Source of the DNA: Desulfobulbaceae bacterium
GTDB lineage: Bacteria > Desulfobacterota > Desulfobulbia > Desulfobulbales > Desulfobulbaceae
DNA: 64,000 nt
Assembly (NCBI GenBank): GCA_019163135.1
Contig: JAFLKR010000051.1
Span: 1-64,000 of the forward strand
Direction of reading: 5' to 3'
Positions 1 to 8,277 of this stretch are shown here, in pieces. A model generated the notes under the pieces. That model did not search any database. It saw nothing but the letters and a program-made list of their open reading frames with translations, and was not told the DNA's origin. A program made the position numbers and the translations under genes. Numbering within the stretch: the stretch's first letter is position 1; each line of letters starts with the position of its first letter.

Positions 1-16
1 CCGCCGGTTTATACCT

Positions 17-55
17 AAGCCTCATCAATCTTTTGATTGATGAGGCTTTTTTTTT
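17..55 (+). terminator. Rho-independent terminator
   Basis: A perfect 14-bp inverted repeat (17-30 and 35-48) with a four-base TTTT loop runs into a T tract that ends at 55. It most likely ends a plus-strand gene lying to the left of the window; the A-rich sequence on the other side is too weak to call it clearly bidirectional. Confidence 0.85.
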
Positions 56-316
56 AAGAAAAAATAGAGGGTTTCTTAAAACTCAAAAAAAGAAAAAATC
101 AGGCCCCTGCAATATCAAGCCAAACCTGATGCAAAATGCATTAAAATCTGACTTTTTGCGAGTCAATCAAAACTGCTACTGTCAACGGCGATCTCAAAGA
201 GTACCTGCTGTCACGTAATACGGATGGGTGATAGATAGAATTCATCCTTGCTCGATACAACGGATAGACCCTTATTTTAACTGCGCTCTATCCGTTGGCT
301 GACTGACGCATTTAAA
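56..316. other. Gene-free left flank with an 11-bp hairpin
   Basis: I see no credible gene between the leftmost terminator and the rubredoxin stop; a 61-codon frame at 33-218 runs through the terminator and has lysine-rich, low-complexity coding. The stretch holds an 11-bp perfect inverted repeat (CAACGGATAGA at 258-268 and its complement at 287-297, 18-base loop). It lies just downstream of the minus-strand metH-rubredoxin genes, so it may act as their transcript end or a 3' stabiliser, but there is no T tract. Confidence 0.5.
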
Positions 317-490
317 TCAATCCAGCAAATCGAAGAGATCCTGAGATGCGTAGCACATGGGACAGACCCATGCTTCCGGCAAATCCTCAAAAAGCGTTCC
401 AGGCATAATCGCATTCATAGGATCCCCAGTCCCGGGATCATAAATATACCCGCAGTTAACGCATATATACCGATCGGTCTTGATTCCCAT
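317..490 (-). CDS. Rubredoxin (57 aa, divergent second iron-binding loop)
   Basis: Small non-heme iron protein that carries single electrons in the cytoplasm of anaerobes. The reading shows the first loop CVNCGY (Cys10, Cys13) followed by IYDP, then a second loop WVCPMC near residues 41-46, the two CxxC knuckles that hold one iron in rubredoxins. The length of 57 residues is normal. The residue after the last cysteine is Tyr where most rubredoxins have Gly, and the usual Lys three residues later is missing, so it is a divergent member. The start codon lies three bases past the stop of the MetH core gene, which implies co-transcription and perhaps translational coupling. A role as electron donor to a partner encoded in the same operon is inference only. 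Confidence 0.88.
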   Translation of the reverse strand: MGIKTDRYICVNCGYIYDPGTGDPMNAIMPGTLFEDLPEAWVCPMCYASQDLFDLLD

Positions 491-493
491 AAT

Positions 494-2944
494 TCACACC
501 GCGAAGTATTTGGCCTGCGGATGATGGGCCACGATAGCAGAGGTAGTTTGTTCGGGCACCATCTGCATATTCTCGGTCAATGAAATGCCAAGGACCTCCG
601 GCTTGAGGAAAGCAAACAAGGTTCGGTGTGCCTCCAAATCCGGGCAGGACGGATAACCGAAACCGTAACGAGAGCCTTGATACTCCTGGGTGATCGCCCC
701 ATGAAGATCACAAGTCTGTTTTCCACCGATCCCCAACTCCTGCCGCATCACCCCGTGCCAATATTCTGCCAAGGCATCGGTAACCTCGACACTGAAACCG
801 TGGAGCAGAAGATAATCATGGTAGGCATTTTCAGCATAGAGCCGAGCGGTTACTTCGCCGACCCGTTCCCCGATGGTGACGATAAAAAATCCGGCGATAT
901 CGCCCCCAGCCTCGGCTGATTTATAATAATCGGCAATGCATAAATACGGCGGCTCAGCCTGACGCGGAAAGGAAAAAGCGTGTGCTTGCCCATCAACCTC
1001 GACCCATAAGGTATTCTCCTCGGAATGGCACCTAAAATAGCCGTACGTAACCTTGGGCTGGATCCAGCCTGCATCCAGCGACCGGCGCATTAATTGGTCA
1101 TAATGCGGCCGGACGGTTCCCTTAATCAACTTCGCATACTCCCCTGCCCCCATTTTCCCGCGCCGGTATCCCCAGCGGCCGCGAAAGAGTGCTTGGATAT
1201 TAATCAAAGGAAAAAGCGCCGCCGGATCGATATCGGTCACATAGCGCTGCCCGATAAAGGGTGGTATCGGTACCGGATTCGACCGGTCGAGCACCACATC
1301 CTTGACCCCAGGTATCATCGGTTTGACGGCGGTGGCCCCGTTGTAACTGGTCGAGACTAAGCGTCCCTCTTCAAACTCGCGGACCGCCTTCAAGCCAGCA
1401 AAGGCATCGGCGCAATAGACAACTGCACCTGGATAGCTCGGCACGCAAGATTCGGCCACGAATTTCGGAGTCAGGGCAGCCCCACCCAACAGAATAGGGA
1501 CCTTTAATCCGGCCTCGCGATACTGCGGCATGGATTCCTGCATCACAATGGCGGACTTGACCAACAATCCGCTGAGACCAATTAGATCAACCTGGTATTC
1601 CTTGGCCTTTTCGATAATTGTTTCAGTCGGCACTTTAATGCCGATATTGTACACCTTGTACCCGTTGTTAGAGAGGATGATGTCCACCAAATTCTTACCG
1701 ATATCATGGACATCACCTTGGACCGTGGCCAGGAGAATCTTGGTGGCGCTACCGCCCTCGGCCTTGTCCATATAGGGTTCCAGTAAATTTACGGAGGCTC
1801 GCATCACCTCGGCCGACTGGAGGACAAAGGGCAGCAAAAGTTCTCCCTTGCCGAAAAGTTCCCCGACATGGCGCATAGCCGGAACTAAGATCTGATTGAT
1901 GATATCCAACGGTTTGAACCGCTCCCGAAGGATGGCCAGGATATCGTCAAGCCCGTCCTTGTCACCGTCCATTACCCGATGAAACAGTTGTACCTCGGGT
2001 GTCTTGGTGACAGTTTGATCCTCATCCGTGATAACCGCCGCCTTACCACTGAAGTGATCGATGAACCGCATTAGCGGGTCCTTTTCGTTGGCAACTTGCC
2101 GGTTCTCGAGTAAATCCAGACTGATCTGACGATCTTCCGCGGAAATACGCGCCAGCGGCAAAATTTTAGCAGCATCAACTATGGCGGCGTCCAAGCCAGC
2201 GCCCACCGCCTCGTGGAGAAAGACAGAATTGAGAATGCGCCTTGCATGGGGGGCCAGACCAAAAGAAATATTGCTCAGGCCGAGCACGGTCAGGCAGCCG
2301 GGTAATTCCGCTTTTATCCGACGAATTCCTTCCAAGGTTTGGAGAGCGGCATCGCGCAGGGTATCGTCCCCTGAGCCGACGGTGAAGGTCAGGCAATCAA
2401 ACAATAGATCCTTGGGCCGCAAACCGCATTCATCAACAGCGATGGCATGGATAGCATTGGCAATCCGCAGCTTGTCGTCGCTGCCCATAGCCATGCCTTT
2501 TTCGTCGATGGTCAGGGCGACGACAGCAGCCCCATATTTTTTTGCGGCCCGGCAAATACGGCGGATATTGATGCCACCATCCTCAAGGTTAATGGAATTA
2601 ATGATCGCCCGGCCCGGATAGAGTTGCAGGCACGCTTCAATACACTCCGGCGTGGTTGAATCGATCATCAGGGGGGCTTTGAGGGCGTTGGCGCACAACC
2701 GGACCATCGTGGTCAGGTCCGCCTTTTCGTCACGGCCGGCATAAGCTGTGCATAGGTCGATAATGTGAGCCCCTTTGGCCTCCTGCTCCAGTGCGATTTT
2801 CAGGCAGCTCTGGTAATCATCGGCGAGCAGCAGTTCCCGAAATTTTTTTGAACCGTTGGCATTGGCCCGCTCACCGATCAACAGCGGCGGGATTTCCTGT
2901 TGCAGTTCAACGGCCTGGTATAGACTGGCAACCGATGGTTTCAT
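494..2944 (-). CDS. metH: Methionine synthase, folate/B12/reactivation part (split MetH)
   Basis: Cobalamin-dependent methyl transfer from methyltetrahydrofolate for methionine synthesis. The 816 residues hold, in order, a pterin-binding domain (about 15-290), the helical B12 cap (about 315-395), the B12-binding Rossmann domain with DVHDIGKN and the cobalt-ligand His413, and a C-terminal AdoMet-dependent reactivation domain (about 580-810), recognisable by SRYGFGYPSCPD and the LTEN...VPEQTTSA segment. The homocysteine-binding domain that starts classic MetH is absent here and is encoded just upstream as a separate protein; the start ATG overlaps that gene's stop in an ATGA. Full-length MetH in Escherichia coli is about 1,230 residues, close to the sum of the two. 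Cytoplasmic; expected to work as a complex with the homocysteine subunit. Confidence 0.93.
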   Translation of the reverse strand: MKPSVASLYQAVELQQEIPPLLIGERANANGSKKFRELLLADDYQSCLKIALEQEAKGAHIIDLCTAYAGRDEKADLTTMVRLCANALKAPLMIDSTTPECIEACLQLYPGRAIINSINLEDGGINIRRICRAAKKYGAAVVALTIDEKGMAMGSDDKLRIANAIHAIAVDECGLRPKDLLFDCLTFTVGSGDDTLRDAALQTLEGIRRIKAELPGCLTVLGLSNISFGLAPHARRILNSVFLHEAVGAGLDAAIVDAAKILPLARISAEDRQISLDLLENRQVANEKDPLMRFIDHFSGKAAVITDEDQTVTKTPEVQLFHRVMDGDKDGLDDILAILRERFKPLDIINQILVPAMRHVGELFGKGELLLPFVLQSAEVMRASVNLLEPYMDKAEGGSATKILLATVQGDVHDIGKNLVDIILSNNGYKVYNIGIKVPTETIIEKAKEYQVDLIGLSGLLVKSAIVMQESMPQYREAGLKVPILLGGAALTPKFVAESCVPSYPGAVVYCADAFAGLKAVREFEEGRLVSTSYNGATAVKPMIPGVKDVVLDRSNPVPIPPFIGQRYVTDIDPAALFPLINIQALFRGRWGYRRGKMGAGEYAKLIKGTVRPHYDQLMRRSLDAGWIQPKVTYGYFRCHSEENTLWVEVDGQAHAFSFPRQAEPPYLCIADYYKSAEAGGDIAGFFIVTIGERVGEVTARLYAENAYHDYLLLHGFSVEVTDALAEYWHGVMRQELGIGGKQTCDLHGAITQEYQGSRYGFGYPSCPDLEAHRTLFAFLKPEVLGISLTENMQMVPEQTTSAIVAHHPQAKYFAV

Positions 2945-3864
2945 GCGCTCACCTCCCGCACTGCCGGTTTCACTCCGTCCAGGGTCTGGACCAACTGCCG
3001 GATATGGGCGGGCGTCGTGCCGCAGCAGCCCCCGACCACGCTGACCCCGTAGTCGACCACAAAGCGTTTCATTTCGCGACCGTAGGTTTCAGGACTTAAA
3101 GGATAGCAGGTCTTGCCGCCCACAACCTCGGGCATCCCCTGATTGGGAACACAGGAAATGCGCCCAGGCCAGTTGCGACTGAGGTAGCGAATGTGGGATT
3201 CCATGTCCATGGGGCCGGTGGCACAGTTCAGCCCAAAAGAAAAAATGGGGTAAGGCTCAAAGGTGACCGCCGCTGCCGCGATATCAGTGCCGACCAGCAT
3301 AGTGCCGGTGCGCTCGATGGTGACCGAAGCCATCACCGGGATATCAAGGCCCAGGGCTTCCAGGGTGGCAAAGCAGGTGGTCATGGCGGTCTTGATCTGC
3401 AACAGATCCTGGCAGGTTTCAATGATGAGCAAATCCACCCCGGCCAAAGCCAGGGCCCGAATCTGTTCTTCGTGAGCCCGAGCCAGCGCCTCCACCGAGA
3501 TATGACCGAGTGAAGGCAGTTTAGTGCCCGGGCCGATTGAACCGGCTATATAGGTGTTAGCCTTACCGCCAATGGCCTTGCGGGCATTTTCGACCCCGGC
3601 GCGGTTAATGGCCTCGACCTGATCCTGCAACCCGTATTCCTCTAGGACGATCCGGCTGGCGCCAAAGGTATTGGTCTCTATCACCATGGCCCCAGCCGCC
3701 ACAAAGGCGCTATGGAGCTCGATGATTTTATCCGGGGCGGTCAGATTGAGCAACTCGTTACAGCCCTCTTTCCCTTCCCAGGCCGTTGCCGGTATATGCA
3801 TTTCCTGAAGATTGGTCCCGCAGGCACCGTCAAGGATCAACACCTCATGGTCAGATGGTCGCAT
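2941..3864 (-). CDS. metH: Homocysteine S-methyltransferase domain of split MetH
   Basis: The 307-residue protein is the Zn-dependent homocysteine-activating module of MetH. It begins with the LDGACGTNLQEM segment typical of the family and carries the three zinc-ligand cysteines, one in LNCATGP and the pair in VGGCCGTTP near the C terminus. It ends in an ATGA overlap with the start of the pterin/B12 gene, so both halves should be made in equal amounts. As it has no B12 or folate domain it is not a full methionine synthase; BhmT- or MmuM-like activity with another methyl donor is an alternative, but the tight coupling to the other MetH domains argues for a split enzyme. Only a weak GAGA-type ribosome site precedes the ATG. 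Confidence 0.93.
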   Translation of the reverse strand: MRPSDHEVLILDGACGTNLQEMHIPATAWEGKEGCNELLNLTAPDKIIELHSAFVAAGAMVIETNTFGASRIVLEEYGLQDQVEAINRAGVENARKAIGGKANTYIAGSIGPGTKLPSLGHISVEALARAHEEQIRALALAGVDLLIIETCQDLLQIKTAMTTCFATLEALGLDIPVMASVTIERTGTMLVGTDIAAAAVTFEPYPIFSFGLNCATGPMDMESHIRYLSRNWPGRISCVPNQGMPEVVGGKTCYPLSPETYGREMKRFVVDYGVSVVGGCCGTTPAHIRQLVQTLDGVKPAVREVSA

Positions 3865-4287
3865 TGGTCAAATTTCTCGCTAACAGGTTATTCTTTGATT
3901 TCATCTATTCCTCGCACGTCCACAATTTAAGCATTGCAGACAATTTGACTAAATGGAGAAATCTTACGTTCCCTCACCTTCGTTCGGGATGACAAAAATA
4001 CAGATTATACCCTGCGCAGTATACGAAAATTGCAGCACAGGGGGCACAACGTCTTAGTTTTTTGGCCGAAACTTGAGATTTTGTTGTTTCGGTCCTTCCA
4101 GTCCGGCCAATGTAAGGATGAAACGCAAGATTCGCATTAAGTTTCTACCTTTTACGGCCAAAGAAAGTGTCTGCTTAACAGTTTAATCGGCTCCATTGTT
4201 CTGGTAAGGAGCTCTTGTCAAACCCGTCATTTTTTTCTACAGTGGACCACTTTTCTTTTTTTTCATTTTTCTTGCAAGGTTGCTGCC
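3865..4287. other. Divergent metH / glmU intergenic region
   Basis: This 423-bp stretch separates the minus-strand metH genes from the plus-strand glmU-like gene and must hold both promoters. I looked for a cobalamin or SAM riboswitch ahead of metH and saw no recognisable core. The short frames here are shadows or low-complexity. Confidence 0.4.
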
Positions 4288-5301
4288 ATGAACCCATCGA
4301 TTACCGCTGTTGTCCTCGCCGCCGGCAAGGGCACCCGCATGAAATCTGCCCGCGCCAAGGTATTGCACGAAGTCTTCTTTCGGCCGATGATCCACCATGT
4401 GCTGGATGCGGTCACCGAGGCCGCGATCACCGCGTGCGCGATCATCGTCGGCCACCAGCGCCAGGAGGTGCTCCACGCGCTGACCGACTACCCGATCACC
4501 CCGGTGATTCAGGAACAGCAATTAGGGACCGGCCATGCCGTACTCTGTGCGGAGTCGGCCTGCGCGCAGGCGGAACAGGTGATGATCCTCTGCGGTGATA
4601 CGCCGCTCATCCAGCCAACCACGCTCCGCGCGATGATCGCTGCCCACCGGCAACAACAGGCCCCCATTACCCTGATGACCACCCTGCTCGACCAGCCCTT
4701 CGGTTACGGCCGAATCCTCAGCGATAACAAAGGCGCAGTACTGGCCATTGTCGAAGAAAAAGACGCCACTGAAGCGCAGCGCGCCATCCGGGAAATCAAT
4801 GCGGGAATCTACCTCGTGGACCGTCATTTCCTGTTTGCCGCACTCCGCCAAGTCGGAACCGACAACAGCCAAGGCGAAGTCTATCTGACCGATATCGTCG
4901 CCATCGCCAACCGGCAGGGGCTGTCGGTACAGAAATTCGTCCACCCCCAGGCCATCGATGTACTTGGCGTCAATTCCCGGATCGAACTGGCCCTGGCGCA
5001 TGCCACCTTGCAACTCCGCCACAACCACGGACTGATGCTCGCCGGCGTCACCCTTTACGCGCCTGAATCGACCCTGATCGCGCCGGACTGCGCCATCGGT
5101 CAGGATACCATCCTCCATGGCAATGTTCAGATCAGCGGCAGCTCAACCTTAGGCCAAGGCTGCTGCATCTACAGCGGTTGCGTACTCCACGGCTGTCACT
5201 TGGGAGACGGGGTCATGGTCGGGGCCAACGCCGTGCTTGCCCATTGTGCGGTTTCGGCAGGGGCAGTTATCCCGCCGCTGACCCTACGGAGCGGCGACTG
5301 A
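4288..5301 (+). CDS. glmU: UDP-N-acetylglucosamine pyrophosphorylase, GlmU-like, lacking the acetyltransferase end
   Basis: Makes UDP-GlcNAc from GlcNAc-1-phosphate and UTP, the precursor of peptidoglycan and lipid A. Residues 1-225 are a GlmU nucleotidyltransferase domain: LAAGKGTRMKS loop near the N terminus, QLGTGHA, CGDTPL with a metal-binding Asp, and INAGIY. Residues from about 250 form a short left-handed beta-helix with several hexad-like repeats (for example CAIGQD, STLGQG, CHLGDG). The protein has 337 residues where bifunctional GlmU has about 455; the C-terminal coils that bind acetyl-CoA and hold the acetyltransferase His are missing and the frame ends cleanly. So the uridylyltransferase step is supported and the acetyl-transfer step is not. 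AGG sits about eight bases before the ATG. Confidence 0.85.
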   Translation: MNPSITAVVLAAGKGTRMKSARAKVLHEVFFRPMIHHVLDAVTEAAITACAIIVGHQRQEVLHALTDYPITPVIQEQQLGTGHAVLCAESACAQAEQVMILCGDTPLIQPTTLRAMIAAHRQQQAPITLMTTLLDQPFGYGRILSDNKGAVLAIVEEKDATEAQRAIREINAGIYLVDRHFLFAALRQVGTDNSQGEVYLTDIVAIANRQGLSVQKFVHPQAIDVLGVNSRIELALAHATLQLRHNHGLMLAGVTLYAPESTLIAPDCAIGQDTILHGNVQISGSSTLGQGCCIYSGCVLHGCHLGDGVMVGANAVLAHCAVSAGAVIPPLTLRSGD

Positions 5302-5352
5302 ACGACCCATTTTTTCCAACGCTCATTTAACCCTTTATCGACAACGGCCGAC

Positions 5353-5383
5353 AGGGTACATTCCGTCACCGATACCCTTTTTT
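5353..5383 (+). terminator. Possible weak terminator after the glmU-like gene
   Basis: Six-base arms AGGGTA (5353-5358) and TACCCT (5373-5378) with a 14-base loop are followed by a run of Ts to 5383. The stem is short, so attenuation or read-through into purH is as likely as full termination. Confidence 0.4.
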
Positions 5384-5419
5384 CGCCCCTTACCTACTCC
5401 CTTTGGAGCCTTGCGGATT

Positions 5420-6709
5420 ATGACCGACCTTAAAAAAATGTATTCCACCCTCTTGGGCGACTCGTTCCCCATGGAAATGACCATCTCCTTTGGCGGTCAG
5501 ACCTTGGTCTACCGAAAAAAAACCTGGAAAATCCCCATGACCGACGGCACTGTCGAAGAGCGGGGCCTGCGGTACGGCGAAAATCCGGATCAAGAGGCCG
5601 CCCTATATGAACTGGTGAACGGTAACCTGGTGCTGGGCAACTGTACCTTCATTGAACCCGGCAACGGTCTGGTCAGCGCCATCACCGTGGAAGACATGCT
5701 TCAGGTCGGCAAGCATCCGGGCAAGATCAACCTTACCGATGTCGACAACGGGCTTAATATCATCAAATACCTGATTGACCGACCGGCCGCAGCCATCCTC
5801 AAGCACAACAATCCCTGCGGAGCCGCCATCGGCACCAACCTCGCCGATGCCTACAACCGGGCCAACCGCTGCGACCGGATCGCCGCCTTCGGCGGTGCCG
5901 TGATCACCAGCCGCCCCATAGATCGAGAGACCGCCGAACTGATGGCGGACAATTACCTAGAGGTGGTCTGCGCCCCGGACTTCGAGGAGGGAACAATGGC
6001 GATTCTCGCCCGCCGCAAAAACCTGCGGGTCATCCGTATGGCTGGCATCTCCCGGCTGGCGGCCTATGAGCAACACCGATTCGTTGATTTCAAATCGCTG
6101 ATCGACGGCGGCATTATCGTGCAGCAGTCCGCAGTCAACTCTATCCGCCAGGCCTCGGACCTGAAACCAGCCACCGCCACCTATAAAGGTGCGGCCTATG
6201 CCTGCGAGCGCCAGCCCACCGCGCGCGAAATCGAAGACATGCTCTTTGGCTGGGCGATCGAGCACGGCGTGACTTCCAACTCAGTGATCTATGTCAAAGA
6301 CGGCTGCACCGTTGCCATCGGCGCTGGCGAACAGGACCGGGTCGGGGTCGCCGAGATCGCGGTGCACAAGGCCTACGCCAAATACGCCGATATCACCTGC
6401 TTTGATGCCCACGGCCTCCCTTACGTCGATATGGTTGCGGAGATTGGACGCGGCCAGCGGGACAAGGCTGACCAGGAGGCGATCGATGCCAAGGTTCGGG
6501 CCGACCGGGCCGGCCTTCCCGGATCGGTGATGATCTCGGATGCTTTTTTCCCGTTCCGTGACGCCGCCGAAGTCGGCATCCGCGAAGGCATCAGTGCCAT
6601 CCTCCAGGCAGGCGGCTCAATCCGCGACTTCGAATCGATCCAAGCCTGCAATGAGGCCAAGCCGCAGGTGGCGATGATGTTCACCGGGCAGCGTTCGTTT
6701 AAGCATTAA
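5420..6709 (+). CDS. purH: AICAR formyltransferase (PurH without the IMP cyclohydrolase domain)
   Basis: Transfers the formyl group of 10-formyl-THF to AICAR in the ninth step of purine synthesis. The 429 residues correspond to the AICARFT half of PurH: RYGENPDQEA near residue 51, the catalytic KHNNPCG (Lys128-His129), IAAFGGAV, and the family's C-terminal ending TGQRSFKH. The first ~190 residues of bifunctional PurH, the MGS-like IMP cyclohydrolase domain, are absent. I chose the ATG at 5420, with GGAG about eleven bases upstream; a TTG at 5411 in the same frame would be only two or three bases from that site. FAICAR produced here must be closed to IMP by a separate enzyme not seen in the window. 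Confidence 0.9.
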   Translation: MTDLKKMYSTLLGDSFPMEMTISFGGQTLVYRKKTWKIPMTDGTVEERGLRYGENPDQEAALYELVNGNLVLGNCTFIEPGNGLVSAITVEDMLQVGKHPGKINLTDVDNGLNIIKYLIDRPAAAILKHNNPCGAAIGTNLADAYNRANRCDRIAAFGGAVITSRPIDRETAELMADNYLEVVCAPDFEEGTMAILARRKNLRVIRMAGISRLAAYEQHRFVDFKSLIDGGIIVQQSAVNSIRQASDLKPATATYKGAAYACERQPTAREIEDMLFGWAIEHGVTSNSVIYVKDGCTVAIGAGEQDRVGVAEIAVHKAYAKYADITCFDAHGLPYVDMVAEIGRGQRDKADQEAIDAKVRADRAGLPGSVMISDAFFPFRDAAEVGIREGISAILQAGGSIRDFESIQACNEAKPQVAMMFTGQRSFKH

Positions 6710-6727
6710 ACCAAAAAGACCGTAAAA

Positions 6728-6772
6728 CAGCAGCGCCTCACCCGACCTGTTGCCTCGGGTGAGGCGCTGCTG
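6728..6772. terminator. Terminator between convergent purH and oxidoreductase genes
   Basis: A perfect 18-bp GC-rich inverted repeat (6728-6745 and 6755-6772, nine-base loop) fills the gap between two convergent genes. On the minus strand it is followed by TTTT and a second T-rich run, so it reads as an intrinsic terminator for the long minus-strand operon; on the plus strand the T tract is lacking. Confidence 0.8.
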
Positions 6773-7747
6773 TCAAACCTCCACCCATCGTCCCGCAGCC
6801 GCTGACCGCAGACAGGCCTCGGAGATACGAACTGCGGCCAGTCCCTCCTCGCCGGACACCGGATTTGCTTGCGTGCCACGGAGCCATCCAAGCCAATCCA
6901 CCAGCAGCGGCACAATGGCGCTCACCGGTGGTTCCAGGTCAAGGGAAACCCGCTCCATTCCGCGAATCCTCTCACAAAAATGATGCACTTGATCACCGTG
7001 CAACTGCCCGGTTTCACCGACAAACTCGAACCGTCCCGAGCGAGCCGGACTGATCTTGGAACAATCCACCGTGCCGATCGCCCCGTTATCGAGTTCCACC
7101 AGCACCAGTAGGATATCCTCAAGATGAGCGGAGCGAAAACAGCGGACCCTGGCCATGACCCGGATAATTTCCCGGCCGGTAATGAAACGAAGGGCGTCAA
7201 AGACATGCACCGCCGTGTGAAAACTCACCCCGGCGCCGGCCAGCGCCGGGTCATCTAACCAGTCCAGCATAGCCGGTTCCAGCCGCAAATTGACGGCAAA
7301 ACTTTGGAGCGCCCCAATACTGGCGAGTTGATCGCGCAGCGCTCGCACCACGCGGTTATAGCGGAGCGTCTGACCAATGGTCAGCGGCAGTGCCTGTTGG
7401 CAAAAGCTCTGATTGATCGCCGCAGCCTCGGTCACTGAAACGGCCATGGGCTTCTCAAGGAGCAGGGGTTTGCCAGCCGCGACACAGGCGGCGGCTATTT
7501 CCCGATTAAATACCGGCGGCATCGCCGCCACCACACATTCCACCTCGGGAGCTTCCACCAATTGCCGCCAATCCCCATACCAGCGGCAACTCCACGCTTC
7601 CGCCTGCTTTTGCCCTTCCTCGGACCGGCGGCTGACAGCCGCCAGCTCAAGGCCCTCGACATCATTGACAATATGACGGGCATAGCGGCTACCGTGCTTG
7701 CCCGTGCCGATCACACCAACCTGCCACTTTTTTTTTAACGAGATCAA
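6773..7747 (-). CDS. Gfo/Idh/MocA family NAD(P)-dependent oxidoreductase
   Basis: The 324-residue protein opens with a Rossmann nucleotide-binding loop (VGVIGTGKHGSRYA, residues 10-23) and has the family's LLLEKPMAV segment near residue 100, where the Lys of EKP is catalytic. The C-terminal part matches the substrate-binding alpha/beta domain. Members oxidise or reduce sugars, inositols or related polyols, or act as biliverdin-type reductases; the substrate cannot be read from sequence. The start is TTG in a TTGA overlap with the stop of the DUF2062 gene, so the two are translationally coupled. It is the last gene of the operon that includes hemA and ends against a strong terminator. A link to tetrapyrrole metabolism is possible from position but not supported by any motif. 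Confidence 0.85.
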   Translation of the reverse strand: MISLKKKWQVGVIGTGKHGSRYARHIVNDVEGLELAAVSRRSEEGQKQAEAWSCRWYGDWRQLVEAPEVECVVAAMPPVFNREIAAACVAAGKPLLLEKPMAVSVTEAAAINQSFCQQALPLTIGQTLRYNRVVRALRDQLASIGALQSFAVNLRLEPAMLDWLDDPALAGAGVSFHTAVHVFDALRFITGREIIRVMARVRCFRSAHLEDILLVLVELDNGAIGTVDCSKISPARSGRFEFVGETGQLHGDQVHHFCERIRGMERVSLDLEPPVSAIVPLLVDWLGWLRGTQANPVSGEEGLAAVRISEACLRSAAAGRWVEV

Positions 7748-8259
7748 GAGGCCGACTCCTTGACCTTCTTATTCAACAGATGCTTTTCGTAGCGCTTTCG
7801 CTCGATCTGCAAAAAAATTCGGAGCGCCGCGGGATAACTTAGCAAGGCTACCGGCAAAGCCAGGACCAGACCACCGGTTAACAACACCAGTCCAGTGTCG
7901 ATTCCAATGCGGCCGGCGACCGAAAACACTTCGCCCCAACCAACTTCCTGCATCCGGTCGAGGCCTGCTTTCAAGGTCTCCCAGTTAGCCCGCCCTGGCA
8001 GAAGGAGATTGCCAACCAGCCAAGACAGGTAGTAGAGGGGCACATAGGTGAGAGGATTACCGATAATCGTGGCCACCAGCAAAGCAGCCACCGTACTGCT
8101 GCCGGTGGCCAGGGTGATCAAGAGGATCAAAATAGATTTCAATGGCATCAGAGGAGCTATGCCGACAAAGACCCCCACCGCTGTCCCTCTGGCAAGGGAA
8201 ACGGGCGAACCTTGTAGTTGCCTAAACTTCTGTAAGAAAGAGATAAGAATCTTTTTCAA
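7744..8259 (-). CDS. DUF2062 family inner-membrane protein
   Basis: A 171-residue membrane protein with the typical DUF2062 start (SPVSLARGTAVGVFVGIAPLMP) and hydrophobic spans around residues 28-55, 60-85 and 120-145; the N and C termini are basic. The family's biochemical role is not established; it is often found near glycosyltransferases or other envelope genes. The start appears to be TTG, 18 bases downstream of the 168-residue unknown gene's stop, with no strong ribosome site, and the stop overlaps the oxidoreductase start. Confidence 0.82.
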   Translation of the reverse strand: MKKILISFLQKFRQLQGSPVSLARGTAVGVFVGIAPLMPLKSILILLITLATGSSTVAALLVATIIGNPLTYVPLYYLSWLVGNLLLPGRANWETLKAGLDRMQEVGWGEVFSVAGRIGIDTGLVLLTGGLVLALPVALLSYPAALRIFLQIERKRYEKHLLNKKVKESAS

Positions 8260-8277
8260 GGGAGAGGCCGGGGGGTG

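Noticed and set aside
3865-4287. Cobalamin or SAM riboswitch ahead of metH
   Set aside because: The conserved core words were not found on the minus strand.
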